Source of the DNA: Ponticaulis sp.
GTDB lineage: Bacteria > Pseudomonadota > Alphaproteobacteria > Caulobacterales > Hyphomonadaceae
Direction: 5' to 3'
NCBI GenBank assembly: GCA_002701295.1
Contig: NZUJ01000115.1
Coordinates: forward strand, 1 to 54,777
Length of the DNA: 54,777 nt
The position numbers and the translations under genes were made by a program. This document shows, one piece after another, positions 41,712 to 51,304 of the stretch (its first letter is position 1; every line of letters begins with the position of its first letter). The notes under the pieces are model-generated. The model had not been told where the DNA came from and made no database searches. It saw nothing but the letters and a program-made list of their open reading frames with translations.

Positions 41712-42545
41712 ATGAAACTAGATATTAATAAACCAGCACCATCACTATCTTCACTGGCTAGTAGCTTATATAATAAGTACCCTGTGAATGCTGCTAACTT
41801 TAGCCCCGAAGCAACTGGTAGTAAGTACGATAGCTACTATACACAACTAAAAGCTAGAGTAAACGGTATTACTCATTACTTAGTAGATAACTATGATGCA
41901 CTTGTTAAGCTGTATAGTGGAGAGCAACATAAAGTATGGGTGAAAGGCAGCACTGAAGGACAAGGTTATTATATACCTAACATAACACTAACTAAAGCTA
42001 TGCTAGGTACACTAACTCATACTATGAGAATAGAAGCTAAGCATAACAGGTTAGTACATAAACCTAAGTACCTACAAGGTAAAAAGTTTGATATGGTTAC
42101 TTGGTATGCTGAGCATACAGCTTGTGGTTATGCTGCTTGTTTAATAGGTTCTCATATACTAACAGGTAAGCTATTCCCTTTTATGCTAGCTACCTTGTTA
42201 GAAGAAAAGACGTTTTACAGTACTAGCTATAAACTAAGTCCTCGCTATAAACTAAGTTCATATGAACTGTTAAATATAAACTCTATAGCTGAAGCTGTAG
42301 TTGATTCTATGTACTATGCTATGGGGAATTCCTTATCTAATAGTACTTACAATTTTTCTTATGTTAACAGAAATAAGCGTATAACTAATGCTAGCCTGCT
42401 AACTGATAAGCAACTAGCCACGTTACCTTTCTTAAATAAGCATAACGTATCAGCAGCAGATGCTTATCAGTATCTTAACCTATTACATACTAAGGTGTTA
42501 GCACCTAGTAATTACTATAGATATCTATTTAAAGCAGGAGCGTAA
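41712..42545 (+). CDS. Early protein with FDMxxW and CGxxAC motifs, unknown
   Basis: 277 aa, basic and Tyr-rich. Residues about 117-142 read KFDMVTWYAEH followed by CGYAACLIGSHIL. FDM-x-x-W followed by CG-x-x-AC-x-x-G is the recurring signature of an uncharacterised phage/bacterial family. The Cys-x-Ile-Gly element also appears in the 155-aa neighbour (HCAIGHIM), hinting at a common fold. The C-terminal 80 residues are helical. The ribosome site lies in a palindrome. Confidence 0.75.
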   Translation: MKLDINKPAPSLSSLASSLYNKYPVNAANFSPEATGSKYDSYYTQLKARVNGITHYLVDNYDALVKLYSGEQHKVWVKGSTEGQGYYIPNITLTKAMLGTLTHTMRIEAKHNRLVHKPKYLQGKKFDMVTWYAEHTACGYAACLIGSHILTGKLFPFMLATLLEEKTFYSTSYKLSPRYKLSSYELLNINSIAEAVVDSMYYAMGNSLSNSTYNFSYVNRNKRITNASLLTDKQLATLPFLNKHNVSAADAYQYLNLLHTKVLAPSNYYRYLFKAGA

Positions 42546-42547
42546 TC

Positions 42548-43078
42548 ATGTTAACAGAATTGCAAAGCCACTGTATAAGCAAGTACCTAACAGCCAGACG
42601 TATTAAGCATGATTGTTATAAGGCTAATAAGGACACAGATAAGCCTGTCTGTTGGATAGTAGTTAGTAGTCCCTCTAAGATAAACATTAAGCCCATTAAT
42701 TCTAATGAGGTTGCTTATCATGTTAATCTCAATACTAACATAATAAACAACTGGCATAGCATATTTCTTAGCTCTAAGCTTAAAGGTAAGATGCCTTTTC
42801 ATGTAGCGCATGATACTAGCCACCTGCTAGCAGAAGATATAATTAATATCTTAGCTGAGGACTACTTAAAAGATATACCTTTTGTTTTGAGGATAGATAC
42901 TATACAAAACTCAGGTAAGCATAAAAGGGTACTTATTAAATTAGTTAACAAGCGTACTGGTATCCAGTATAGAGTACTTGAAACTTCTATAACCTCTATA
43001 GTTAATAATCAAAGTACTGCTTTCTTGTACCCTATGCTATTTAAACTAACTGATATTTATAAGGAGCTAAATAAATGA
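42548..43078 (+). CDS. Early protein, unknown, possible repeat of a small fold
   Basis: 176 aa. Two similar halves are suggested by strand content: VCWIVVSSPSK to helix DIINILAEDYL, and PFVLRIDTIQ to helix LFKLTDIYKEL. The second half resembles the 90-aa early protein. AGCAGGAG precedes the ATG and the stop overlaps the next start as ATGA. No family recognised. Confidence 0.72.
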   Translation: MLTELQSHCISKYLTARRIKHDCYKANKDTDKPVCWIVVSSPSKINIKPINSNEVAYHVNLNTNIINNWHSIFLSSKLKGKMPFHVAHDTSHLLAEDIINILAEDYLKDIPFVLRIDTIQNSGKHKRVLIKLVNKRTGIQYRVLETSITSIVNNQSTAFLYPMLFKLTDIYKELNK

Positions 43079-43497
43079 GCACAAGTAAAGCTAAATATCG
43101 TCCATCATTAGACGCGGAAACACTAGAGTATTTATCTAACCTAGTTACTCGCGAATTCGCCACTAATAACCACCCGCTAGCATTAGTTGCTATTGGTAAG
43201 CTAGCACCCTTTGTAGCTAAGATTAAGGCAGGCGCTATTAAGCCTAGTCATAGCACTGTAGATAAGCCTGATATGTTAACGCAACTAGGTAGCCCTGAAG
43301 AAGTAACTAGCGATGCTAATAGCGACACTATTAGTGAGGCTGATTGTTATACCTTATGGCAAGAGGCAATAGCTAGTAATGACTTTACACATGTAAATGT
43401 AGAGATTATTAACAAAGCTAAGAACTACGCTTATCTCAATGACCTATTAACAGAAGAGCAGGAAATAGAATATGAGAAGTCTATGCAGCAAAATTAG
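43075..43497 (+). CDS. Early protein, unknown
   Basis: 140 aa. N-terminal helices (AETLEYLSNLVTREF and PLALVAIGKLAPFVAKIKAG) followed by an acidic, Ser/Asp-rich linker and further helices with an acidic end (EEQEIEYEKSM). The start overlaps the previous stop; AAGGAG lies upstream. The last 26 bases overlap the start of the small membrane-protein gene. Codons include more GCG and CGC than neighbours. Confidence 0.72.
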   Translation: MSTSKAKYRPSLDAETLEYLSNLVTREFATNNHPLALVAIGKLAPFVAKIKAGAIKPSHSTVDKPDMLTQLGSPEEVTSDANSDTISEADCYTLWQEAIASNDFTHVNVEIINKAKNYAYLNDLLTEEQEIEYEKSMQQN

Positions 43498-43669
43498 TAA
43501 GCTAGTGGATAATTACAAAGTGTTTGTAGATTTAATATTACTAGACACACTGCTTATCTTACTGGTATTAGCTACTACTATTGACAGTGAAGTGTTACAT
43601 GTATCCGCGACTATGTACTTATTTCTAGTGCTGATATATGTATATAACTCTGTAAACAAACGTAACTAG
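43472..43669 (+). CDS. Small two-helix membrane protein
   Basis: 65 aa. Membrane helices at about 18-36 (FVDLILLDTLLILLVLA) and 46-60 (ATMYLFLVLIYVYN), short polar ends and a basic C-terminus. It begins inside the preceding gene, where GAGCAGGA is a fair ribosome site. It is far from the lysis cassette and read early, so a role in membrane takeover or superinfection exclusion is more likely than holin activity; this is inference. Its 3' part is repeated at 1-111. Confidence 0.7.
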   Translation: MRSLCSKISKLVDNYKVFVDLILLDTLLILLVLATTIDSEVLHVSATMYLFLVLIYVYNSVNKRN

Positions 43670-43675
43670 TAAACA

Positions 43676-43687
43676 AGGAATATTCCT
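43676..43687 (+). promoter_or_regulatory. Second copy: Shine-Dalgarno palindrome
   Basis: Second copy of the AGGAATATTCCT at 118-129, directly before the ATG at 43688. Confidence 0.55.
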
Positions 43688-44677
43688 ATGGCTAAAATAA
43701 CCTGTGCTATATCAGGTATAAAAATAATACTGCCTGAGTTTAGTAAGTTAAATGTTAGTTCTCAAGGTGGATATATTCATCCTATCTTTGCTGCTAACAA
43801 GAAACAGTTATTAGCTACCTATAAGTTATATGCTAAAGGCGAATGTAGTAATAAGGAATCATACTTACTATTCCTAGCCTTATTAAACTTATCAGGTAAG
43901 GTAACTTGGCGAGTACCAGTAACACTAGAGTGGAATTCTGTTAGAGGTCAGTCTTACATAGCTAACACCATTAACAGACTAGTAGCTTCACTTGAGCAGA
44001 CAGCTATTATTGAACACCCTAAGTTTAAACAACCTAGGTTTGTAGTTAACGTAGATAATAGTAGCTTAGATAACATCCATAATTGGGTGCGGGCTTGGCG
44101 AGATAATATTGAGGAATTTAAGAATAAGCAAGCATCTCTTACTGACCATGCTAAGTTAATGGCTGTACAGAATAAGCTTACTTACTTAGTATTGTCTGAT
44201 AAGCAGGCACCTCAGTACGTAACACTAATAGCAGATTGGGCAGCAATGGCTAGTAACTTCCCTGCTGATAGAGTAGAAGAATGGAAGAAAGCTATTAGGT
44301 ACTGCTTTAATCCTAAGAAGATATTTAATGTAGATTCCACAACTCTTAAAGAGATAAAGGAACACTGTGAAACTAACTTAGAGTTAGATAGCTTACATTA
44401 TTCTGAGGTAATGGATTGTCTTAAAGAAGGTATCAATAACCAAATCAATATACTTGGTTCTTCACTACTAGATTTAGATGCACAGTTATCTATGTCTATG
44501 AGTACTTCTAGCTTAGAGAAGGCTGCAGCTGCTAAGAAGTCTATTGAAGCTAACGATAAGTTAGTTAATGATGTAATAGCTAGCGCTCCGGCAGAAGAAC
44601 CTAAACAAATTAACTATGCTACTAAGGGTGAGTACCTTAAAGCTAAGATAGCATACAACTTAAGTAAGAGGAGTTAG
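43688..44677 (+). CDS. Second copy: 329-aa protein before the helicase
   Basis: The translation is identical to that of 130-1119. In this copy the true upstream neighbour is visible: the 65-aa membrane protein ends 18 bases before it, so the gene continues the early block without a break. Confidence 0.8.
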   Translation: MAKITCAISGIKIILPEFSKLNVSSQGGYIHPIFAANKKQLLATYKLYAKGECSNKESYLLFLALLNLSGKVTWRVPVTLEWNSVRGQSYIANTINRLVASLEQTAIIEHPKFKQPRFVVNVDNSSLDNIHNWVRAWRDNIEEFKNKQASLTDHAKLMAVQNKLTYLVLSDKQAPQYVTLIADWAAMASNFPADRVEEWKKAIRYCFNPKKIFNVDSTTLKEIKEHCETNLELDSLHYSEVMDCLKEGINNQINILGSSLLDLDAQLSMSMSTSSLEKAAAAKKSIEANDKLVNDVIASAPAEEPKQINYATKGEYLKAKIAYNLSKRS

Positions 44678-44679
44678 TA

Positions 44680-46563
44680 ATGGCTGATATTAAAGCTATA
44701 ATAGAAGCCCGTAAATTGCAGAAAGCTAAGGAAGAAGCTGAGGCTAATAAAGAAGTACCTAAAGAAGAACCTCAGTTAGCTAAGCATAAGGCACTGTCTA
44801 TTAAGGAAAGGGTACGGGCTAACTTAGCTGCTAAAGCATTAGCTAATAAGCAAGCGGAAGAGAAGACTAAACCAGAAAAGGAAGTATCTTCTAAGGATAG
44901 GTTAGCTGCTGCACTAGCTAAGTACAAGGAAGAAAAGAAGCTTAAGGAAGAGAAGGAAGAAATACCACCACAGGATAAAGTATTACCTATATCCCCACCT
45001 GAAACATTAGGTGCTAATACTACTACTGGTATGAACGGTGAAGTTATTACCTATAATGAAAGACAAGAAGAGTTTGTTACTACATTAGGTAAAGGTAAAT
45101 CATGTGTCTTAATAGGTGCTGCTGGTACTGGTAAAACAACTGCTACTAAGGGGGGTCTTAATAACTTAATACAATCCGGTGTAGCTGGCGTACTTACTAT
45201 ATCAGAAGACGCTCCGCATAAGCACCTTACTAGCGGTACCCCTGGGGCTGTTATTATCTCTTACACAAGAAGAGCTGTTAATAACATACGTAAAGTACAG
45301 TCGGAAGATATGAAGCATAACTGTATTACTTCCCATAAACTACTTGAGTACCAGCCTGTTGATAAGACTATTATTAACGAAGAGACTGGGGAAAAGAGAG
45401 TTAGTAGGGTGTTTGAACCAGCTAGGAATGCTAGCAATAAACTACCCTCTAGTCTAAAGGTAATAATAGTAGAAGAAGCCTCTATGCTATCTGTTGAGTT
45501 ATATAAAGAGATAGTATTAGCTTTACCTAAGGATATTATATGGGTATTTATAGGTGACCTTAACCAGTTACCTCCTGTATTCGGGTCTGCTATATTAGGT
45601 TATAAGTTACTAGAGTTACCAGTAATAGAATTAACTGAGGTATACAGGCAAGCACTTGAGTCACCTATTATCAGGTTAGCACATAGGATATTATCAGGTA
45701 AGCCTATACCAGTAAAAGAGTTTCCTAAATGGAAAACAGAAGGTAAGTTAACCTTACATCCTTGGAAGAAGAAACTTAATGCTGATAACGCTTGTATTAT
45801 CTTAATGAAGTTCTTTGCTAATGCTTATGATAATGATGCGTATAACCCTGATGAAGACATGATACTAATACCTTATAATAAAGGTTGCGGTACTATTGAA
45901 CTCAATAAGGGTATAGCTAATCACATTGCTCGTAAGCACGGTAGGTTAACACATGAGATAGTAGCTGGGTTTAATAAGCACTATCTATCTGTAGGTGACT
46001 ATGTCTTAGTAGACAGGGAAGACGGCGAGATAATAGAAATAGAACGTAATCATAAGTACCTAGGTAAGATGCCTCAGCAACCTAGTAGGTTCTTAGATTA
46101 TTGGGGTTGTAACCAAGACCCAGAGGCTGCTGGCTTAGAGGATGAAGAAGAAGAGCAAGATATAGATGCTATGTTAGATAGCTTAGCTGATACTGATGTA
46201 GAAGAAAGAACTACGCAGTGCTCCCATATTATTAAGGTTAAACTTAAAGATACTGAGCGTACAGTAGAACTTAAGTCTGCTAGTGAAGTTAACAATCTAT
46301 TGCTATCTTATGCTATGACTGTACATAAATCACAAGGTAGTGAATGGCGTAAAGTATTCTTATGTCTGCACCAAACTCACGCTACTATGTTACAGCGGGA
46401 ACTGTTATATACTGGTGTTACTAGGGCAAGAGAAGAGCTTTATGTTATATGTGAACCTGATAGTTTTGTTAAAGGTATTAAGTCACAGAAGATTAAGGGT
46501 GATACCTTAGCTGAGAAAGCGGAGTTCTTTAAAGGTAAGTTAGAAGCTAATGATGGTTATTAG
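44680..46563 (+). CDS. Second copy: SF1B DNA helicase, Met394 variant
   Basis: Same as 1122-3005 except that codon 394 is ATG (Met) here and ATA (Ile) there. The position lies between the two RecA-like motor halves, outside the named motifs, and the change is conservative. Confidence 0.93.
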   Translation: MADIKAIIEARKLQKAKEEAEANKEVPKEEPQLAKHKALSIKERVRANLAAKALANKQAEEKTKPEKEVSSKDRLAAALAKYKEEKKLKEEKEEIPPQDKVLPISPPETLGANTTTGMNGEVITYNERQEEFVTTLGKGKSCVLIGAAGTGKTTATKGGLNNLIQSGVAGVLTISEDAPHKHLTSGTPGAVIISYTRRAVNNIRKVQSEDMKHNCITSHKLLEYQPVDKTIINEETGEKRVSRVFEPARNASNKLPSSLKVIIVEEASMLSVELYKEIVLALPKDIIWVFIGDLNQLPPVFGSAILGYKLLELPVIELTEVYRQALESPIIRLAHRILSGKPIPVKEFPKWKTEGKLTLHPWKKKLNADNACIILMKFFANAYDNDAYNPDEDMILIPYNKGCGTIELNKGIANHIARKHGRLTHEIVAGFNKHYLSVGDYVLVDREDGEIIEIERNHKYLGKMPQQPSRFLDYWGCNQDPEAAGLEDEEEEQDIDAMLDSLADTDVEERTTQCSHIIKVKLKDTERTVELKSASEVNNLLLSYAMTVHKSQGSEWRKVFLCLHQTHATMLQRELLYTGVTRAREELYVICEPDSFVKGIKSQKIKGDTLAEKAEFFKGKLEANDGY

Positions 46564-46606
46564 TTACTAAAATAAACACACTAACTAGTTAAGAGTAAAA
46601 AAGTTC

Positions 46607-46634
46607 TTGACGATTTTGTAACCTATGGCATAAT
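46607..46634 (+). promoter_or_regulatory. Second copy: sigma70-type promoter
   Basis: TTGACG, 16 bp, CATAAT, as at 3049-3076. Confidence 0.75.
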
Positions 46635-46750
46635 GATTATTCATTTAGGGGAACTTGTATCCCAAACAAACTAAGTGAGTAATTAATTACTTATTGTTTA
46701 ACGGCGCACATTATTTAAATAAGACGCCACTTAATTAAGGAGACATTAAC

Positions 46751-47491
46751 ATGTCTGAGCAACAAGATACTACTACCGTAGAAACTGGCAACAATGTTGT
46801 AGAAAAGCAAGAACTTAAAATAATTCCTGCTGAGAACCCTACTAAGGAAGAGTTAGCTACTATCGTTGCAGAAGTACGTAGTCAGATGAAAGTTGAGACA
46901 GTACCTACTCCAACTGAATTTACTTTCCGTAAGCAGAAAGATGACAGCGGTATTGAATATAAGCGTGATACCTTAGTTGTGCCTTTGCCTATCCCTACTA
47001 TTAATGGTGTTCTTTCTATCATTGAAGAAGGTGGTAAAGGTGCTGAGCTATTACGTGAAGCGGTAACGGAAGTTATTAAGACTCAAGCACGTAGCCTTAT
47101 TAGCGAAGACGAAAAGCTTAATGCTGCTAACTTCCCTTATGACCAACTTAGCTGGGACTTCATTGCTAACATGCCTAAAGCTAGCCGTAAAGGTGGCGGT
47201 ATTCCTAAAGAAATCTGGGAAGGCTTTGTTAAGGACTACATTGAAGTTATGCAAGAAGTTACCGATAAGACTCTTGAGCAAGTTACCTTTGCTGCTAAGC
47301 TATTCAACGCTAAGCTACAGCCTGTTAAGACTAACAAGAAAGTTCTGTCTGTACTTGAAGAGCAACTTGGTGTTTACGCTAATGCTGAGCAAGCTAACCT
47401 TGAAGAATTCGCAGAAGTTATCGAGTTCTTAGCTGAGAAGATTACTACCTTCAAAGAAACAAGCGAAAGCTCTATACTAGAAGCCCTTTAA
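46751..47491 (+). CDS. Second copy: 246-aa probably abundant protein
   Basis: The translation is identical to that of 3193-3933. The leader dyads at 3120-3170 are also present here (46678-46728). Confidence 0.85.
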   Translation: MSEQQDTTTVETGNNVVEKQELKIIPAENPTKEELATIVAEVRSQMKVETVPTPTEFTFRKQKDDSGIEYKRDTLVVPLPIPTINGVLSIIEEGGKGAELLREAVTEVIKTQARSLISEDEKLNAANFPYDQLSWDFIANMPKASRKGGGIPKEIWEGFVKDYIEVMQEVTDKTLEQVTFAAKLFNAKLQPVKTNKKVLSVLEEQLGVYANAEQANLEEFAEVIEFLAEKITTFKETSESSILEAL

Positions 47492-47517
47492 TAACCTCTC
47501 CCAGGTTATCTAATAAG

Positions 47518-47550
47518 CGGTAGCTATTAAGTTAGCTACCGTTTTTTTTT
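47518..47550 (+). terminator. Second copy: terminator with nine T
   Basis: Same stem as 3960-3983, T tract one base shorter. This accounts for the change in repeat offset. Confidence 0.9.
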
Positions 47551-47578
47551 CTTTTCTCATTGTTAGCTATCATTACTT

Positions 47579-47821
47579 ATGCGTAAATATCAGAAGTTAT
47601 GGAACACTATTAGAGATAACTCTACTGCTACGGTAGAGGCTCCAGTTGATATGCATAATAGGTTAATAGAAGCAGTGAGAAAAGAAAAGAAGTTAGATAA
47701 AGCCTATAAGTATCTAGCATTAGAAGCAGGCATACGGCCTAAGTTAATGCACAAGATAGAAGGCACTAAGATAACTTTTTACATAGTGGGTAGCTTAACC
47801 CATAATGTTATTAACCTTTAG
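47579..47821 (+). CDS. Second copy: 80-aa small basic protein
   Basis: The translation is identical to that of 4022-4264; again no clear ribosome site. Confidence 0.6.
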   Translation: MRKYQKLWNTIRDNSTATVEAPVDMHNRLIEAVRKEKKLDKAYKYLALEAGIRPKLMHKIEGTKITFYIVGSLTHNVINL

Positions 47822-47841
47822 CAATTGCACGGAGAAATGTA

Positions 47842-48141
47842 ATGGCTGATTCACTACCAACCTTATCATTAAGTGACTCTAAAGTAGACTTCCGTATTCA
47901 AGAGAAGTTAGTAGAGTTAGATACTCACTTCAAAGATAACCATCCTGAGATGCGTTCTGCTCTCAAAACTATTCACACCATTGTTAAGAAAGACCCTGAG
48001 CAAGCTACACTATTAACAGATGAAGAATTAGCTGTTATAGTTAAGGCTCAGATGTCTATTTCTAAGACTGAAATATCTACTTCTCAGTTGAAGAAAGCAC
48101 CTAAGAAGGCACTTAAGTCTATTACAGCTGATGACTTATAG
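47842..48141 (+). CDS. Second copy: 99-aa protein
   Basis: The translation is identical to that of 4285-4584. Confidence 0.75.
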   Translation: MADSLPTLSLSDSKVDFRIQEKLVELDTHFKDNHPEMRSALKTIHTIVKKDPEQATLLTDEELAVIVKAQMSISKTEISTSQLKKAPKKALKSITADDL

Positions 48142-48150
48142 GCATTTAAT

Positions 48151-48510
48151 ATGTCTGAGTTATCCCAGCGGGTAAAAGAACTTAAGCTTGCTCGTACCCC
48201 TCATACACTTACTACTTTCATTACCTTCTATATGTACCACCAGCATAGCATGTATATTAATTATATGCACGATAGCAAAGTTATATTAGACTGGCTAACT
48301 AATGAAGGTAATATGCCTCTTGATTTAGAAGACGATAAGTTTGATAAGTTAAAGCAGGATAGTAAGTTAATGTTACTGTCTAGTATGTGCCATAGTTATG
48401 CTATAGGTGAGTTAGCTAGAATAGTAGCACATAATATGGGCAAGAAGTATGACCTTAAATTTAACCGTGAGCTATGTACCAGAGTAGCTTTAATAGTGTT
48501 AACACATTAG
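48151..48510 (+). CDS. Second copy: 119-aa helical protein
   Basis: The translation is identical to that of 4594-4953. Confidence 0.7.
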   Translation: MSELSQRVKELKLARTPHTLTTFITFYMYHQHSMYINYMHDSKVILDWLTNEGNMPLDLEDDKFDKLKQDSKLMLLSSMCHSYAIGELARIVAHNMGKKYDLKFNRELCTRVALIVLTH

Positions 48511-48520
48511 GAACTTAACA

Positions 48521-49537
48521 ATGCCAGATTTTTCATTCCTAGATACCCAGCTTGATATCAAAGTAGTTGATGAAGAAGTTGAGGTAATAGATTTACAAGG
48601 TGAGATAGACCCGCGTATTAAATTACTGTCTCACTCTTCTCGTAACTTATTACATGCCTGCCCCCGTAAGTACGAACTGTATAAGCTTAAAAGTAATTCT
48701 GTATCTACTGACCCTGAAAGAGAACAGGAATCAGAAGTTACTCTTAACTTTGGTAGCGTAGTTGGTGTAGGTATACAGTCTGTTATAGAAGGTAAGTCAT
48801 TTGATAGAGCAGTATTAGATTGTTTCCTTGAATGGGAAATAGATTTAGATGCTGCTACCGAAAGACAAAATAAGTCTTATTATCGGGCTATCTATGCTGT
48901 TAAAAAGTTCTATGACCTATATACATTAGGTGCAATAAGTGACTACGAACTTGTGTATTACAAGGGTAAGCCAGCATGTGAATTATCTTTTAATATTATA
49001 TTACCTAATGGCTATCGCTATCGTGGTTTCCTAGATGTAGTACTTAGACATAAGGAAACAGGTGAGATAATAGTACTAGAACTTAAGACTAGTAGTGGTA
49101 TTGCTCAACCTGCTATGTTCCAGAACAGCGGGCAAGCTATTGGTTACAGTGTAGTATTAGATGAACTGTTTCCAGAACTGTCTAGTTATAGTGTTTATTA
49201 TTTAGTGTATGAGACTCGTAGCTATGAGTATAAACCTATGCACTTTATGAAGTCTTTATCTAAGCGAGCGCAGTGGTTATCTGAAATGCTGTTAGATATA
49301 GAGAAGTTAGAACTATATCATAAGTCTGACTTATTCCCTATGCATGGAGAAAGTTGTTACTCTTTCGGTCGTCCTTGCGAATACTTAGGTATATGTGAGC
49401 ATAGTAACTTACAGCTTACTAAACCTTACACTAACTTAGTTGAAGCGTACGTTAAAGAGGATGAAGGTAAGTACCAATTTAATGTTGACTTCGAAACCTT
49501 AATAGAAAGACAGCTGGAGAAAACAAGTGAACATTAA
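48521..49537 (+). CDS. Second copy: Cas4-like Fe-S nuclease
   Basis: The translation is identical to that of 4964-5980, including Cys47, Cys279, Cys286, Cys292, Asp172, Glu187 and Lys189. Confidence 0.88.
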   Translation: MPDFSFLDTQLDIKVVDEEVEVIDLQGEIDPRIKLLSHSSRNLLHACPRKYELYKLKSNSVSTDPEREQESEVTLNFGSVVGVGIQSVIEGKSFDRAVLDCFLEWEIDLDAATERQNKSYYRAIYAVKKFYDLYTLGAISDYELVYYKGKPACELSFNIILPNGYRYRGFLDVVLRHKETGEIIVLELKTSSGIAQPAMFQNSGQAIGYSVVLDELFPELSSYSVYYLVYETRSYEYKPMHFMKSLSKRAQWLSEMLLDIEKLELYHKSDLFPMHGESCYSFGRPCEYLGICEHSNLQLTKPYTNLVEAYVKEDEGKYQFNVDFETLIERQLEKTSEH

Positions 49538-49865
49538 AATTATGGGCTTAGAAACAGTGCAGGAATCTAATACCTGTGTTACGTTTGACGAAGTAGTAGC
49601 AGAGTCAGAGAAAGCCATGCTATTTAAGTTTATTGATGCGCAAGGCATACCTACTAACACGTGGTTGCCTAAGAAGATGCTAGCTAACTATCGTGAGGAC
49701 TTAGCATTAGTGTGGGTATGGGATAAGTTTATTCATGATATAGCTGGCCCAGCACAAACTGACCTTCTTAGGCTTAATGAAGTACCTGCTGATGAAGCTA
49801 TAGCTACTATCAATACTAGTGCAGCCGATAAGCTTAATGCTATGCAAAGAGGAGATAACCAGTGA
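49527..49865 (+). CDS. Second copy: 112-aa WLPKK protein
   Basis: The translation is identical to that of 5970-6308; GTG start. Confidence 0.75.
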   Translation: MNIKIMGLETVQESNTCVTFDEVVAESEKAMLFKFIDAQGIPTNTWLPKKMLANYREDLALVWVWDKFIHDIAGPAQTDLLRLNEVPADEAIATINTSAADKLNAMQRGDNQ

Positions 49866-50143
49866 GTATGGAAACTTATATACGCACTAAAACCGAGGAG
49901 TTATTGGGCGACATACGTATGCAAATAGCTGTAGCTAATAGTATGCACGCAGTTAATCCTGACATTACTGTCTATGTTAATGCTACTGCCGCCAGCTTAT
50001 TAAGAGGCACATGCAGTTACCCTAAAGTAGCAATACCTAACATAAACGTGGAAGGAGATATAAAAGTGTTTGGTTATACTGGCTGGATTATATCTAATAA
50101 CACTCACCCTTTGTTTAGAATAGCAGTAGAACCTAAGGAGTAA
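49862..50143 (+). CDS. Second copy: 93-aa protein
   Basis: The translation is identical to that of 6305-6586; GTG start. Confidence 0.7.
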   Translation: MSMETYIRTKTEELLGDIRMQIAVANSMHAVNPDITVYVNATAASLLRGTCSYPKVAIPNINVEGDIKVFGYTGWIISNNTHPLFRIAVEPKE

Positions 50144-50149
50144 TTAACA

Positions 50150-51127
50150 ATGGCTAAGACTATAGCTAGTCGTAAAGCTGAAAACAAGACTTACCCTAAA
50201 GTCATTATATATGGTGCACCTAAGTCTGGTAAATCATTGGGTGCTGGTAAGTTAGCTGAAGAGTATAACCTTATATGGTTTGACTTCGAGAACGGTAGTG
50301 AAGTGTTAGAACAACTACCTACTGAATGGCAGGAACGTATACAGTTAGTAAGCATACCTGACACAAGGGACTTTCCTATCGGTATCGAGACTGCACTTAA
50401 GGTTGTTAAAGGTAAGTCTAAGATATGTGATGAACACGGTAAAGTTAATTGTATGCTGTGTACTAAGACTGCTAAAGACAGTGACTTATCTGACGACGAG
50501 TTATTCACTACTGTGGATGTTAACAACTTACCTGATGATACTATTGTAGTATTTGACAGTCTTACTCAGTTAACTAACAGTGCTATTGCGCAGATTACCC
50601 GTAACCAGCCGGATGATTATAAGCTTAATTATGATGATTGGGCGCACCTTGGTATGTTGCTTGACAGATTCTTATCTTATTTGCAGCAAGCTAAGTATAA
50701 GGTAGTAGTCATTACCCACGAAGTTGAGTCTGAAACTGAATCTGGTAAGACTATTATAGTACCTCTTGGCGGCACTCGTAACTTTGCACGTAACTTAGCT
50801 AAGTACTTCGGACATGTAGTATACGCTGAACGTAAGCTTAAGAAACATGTATTTAGTTCTAGTACAACTGATAGTACTACTGTACTGTCTGGCTCACGTA
50901 CTAGTGTTGACTTGCAGAAAGACGGAGTAACTAGCTTACTTCCTATATTTACTTCTGCGGATAAAAAGAACAAGAGTTTAAAAGATGTTAAGAAAGATAC
51001 GACCACTAAGCCCACTACTACTAATACTAAGTCTGCCGATACTGCTACCACTACTAACAGTAGCGCTACTATTAATGACTCAGTAAAAGATAAGTTAGCT
51101 GCTTTACGGGCTAGAACTAAAACCTAG
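50150..51127 (+). CDS. Second copy: Sak4-like ATPase
   Basis: The translation is identical to that of 6593-7570, including both Walker motifs and the C-terminal peptide. Confidence 0.85.
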   Translation: MAKTIASRKAENKTYPKVIIYGAPKSGKSLGAGKLAEEYNLIWFDFENGSEVLEQLPTEWQERIQLVSIPDTRDFPIGIETALKVVKGKSKICDEHGKVNCMLCTKTAKDSDLSDDELFTTVDVNNLPDDTIVVFDSLTQLTNSAIAQITRNQPDDYKLNYDDWAHLGMLLDRFLSYLQQAKYKVVVITHEVESETESGKTIIVPLGGTRNFARNLAKYFGHVVYAERKLKKHVFSSSTTDSTTVLSGSRTSVDLQKDGVTSLLPIFTSADKKNKSLKDVKKDTTTKPTTTNTKSADTATTTNSSATINDSVKDKLAALRARTKT

Positions 51128-51259
51128 TTTCTCCGTGCGCTAAGTTCGCTGGTATACCGAACTATACAATAGTATACGTCTTGCTTTATATTATATTGCA
51201 TATTAAGTTTAATACCTAGTGTGCAATAACCATGTATAGCAATCAATAGCATACATCTA

Positions 51260-51291
51260 TTTATCAATCCATTAATTTATTAATCCATTTA
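51260..51291. repeat. Second copy: abutting 16-bp repeats
   Basis: Same as 7703-7734. Confidence 0.6.
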
Positions 51292-51304
51292 TAGGAATAT
51301 TATT

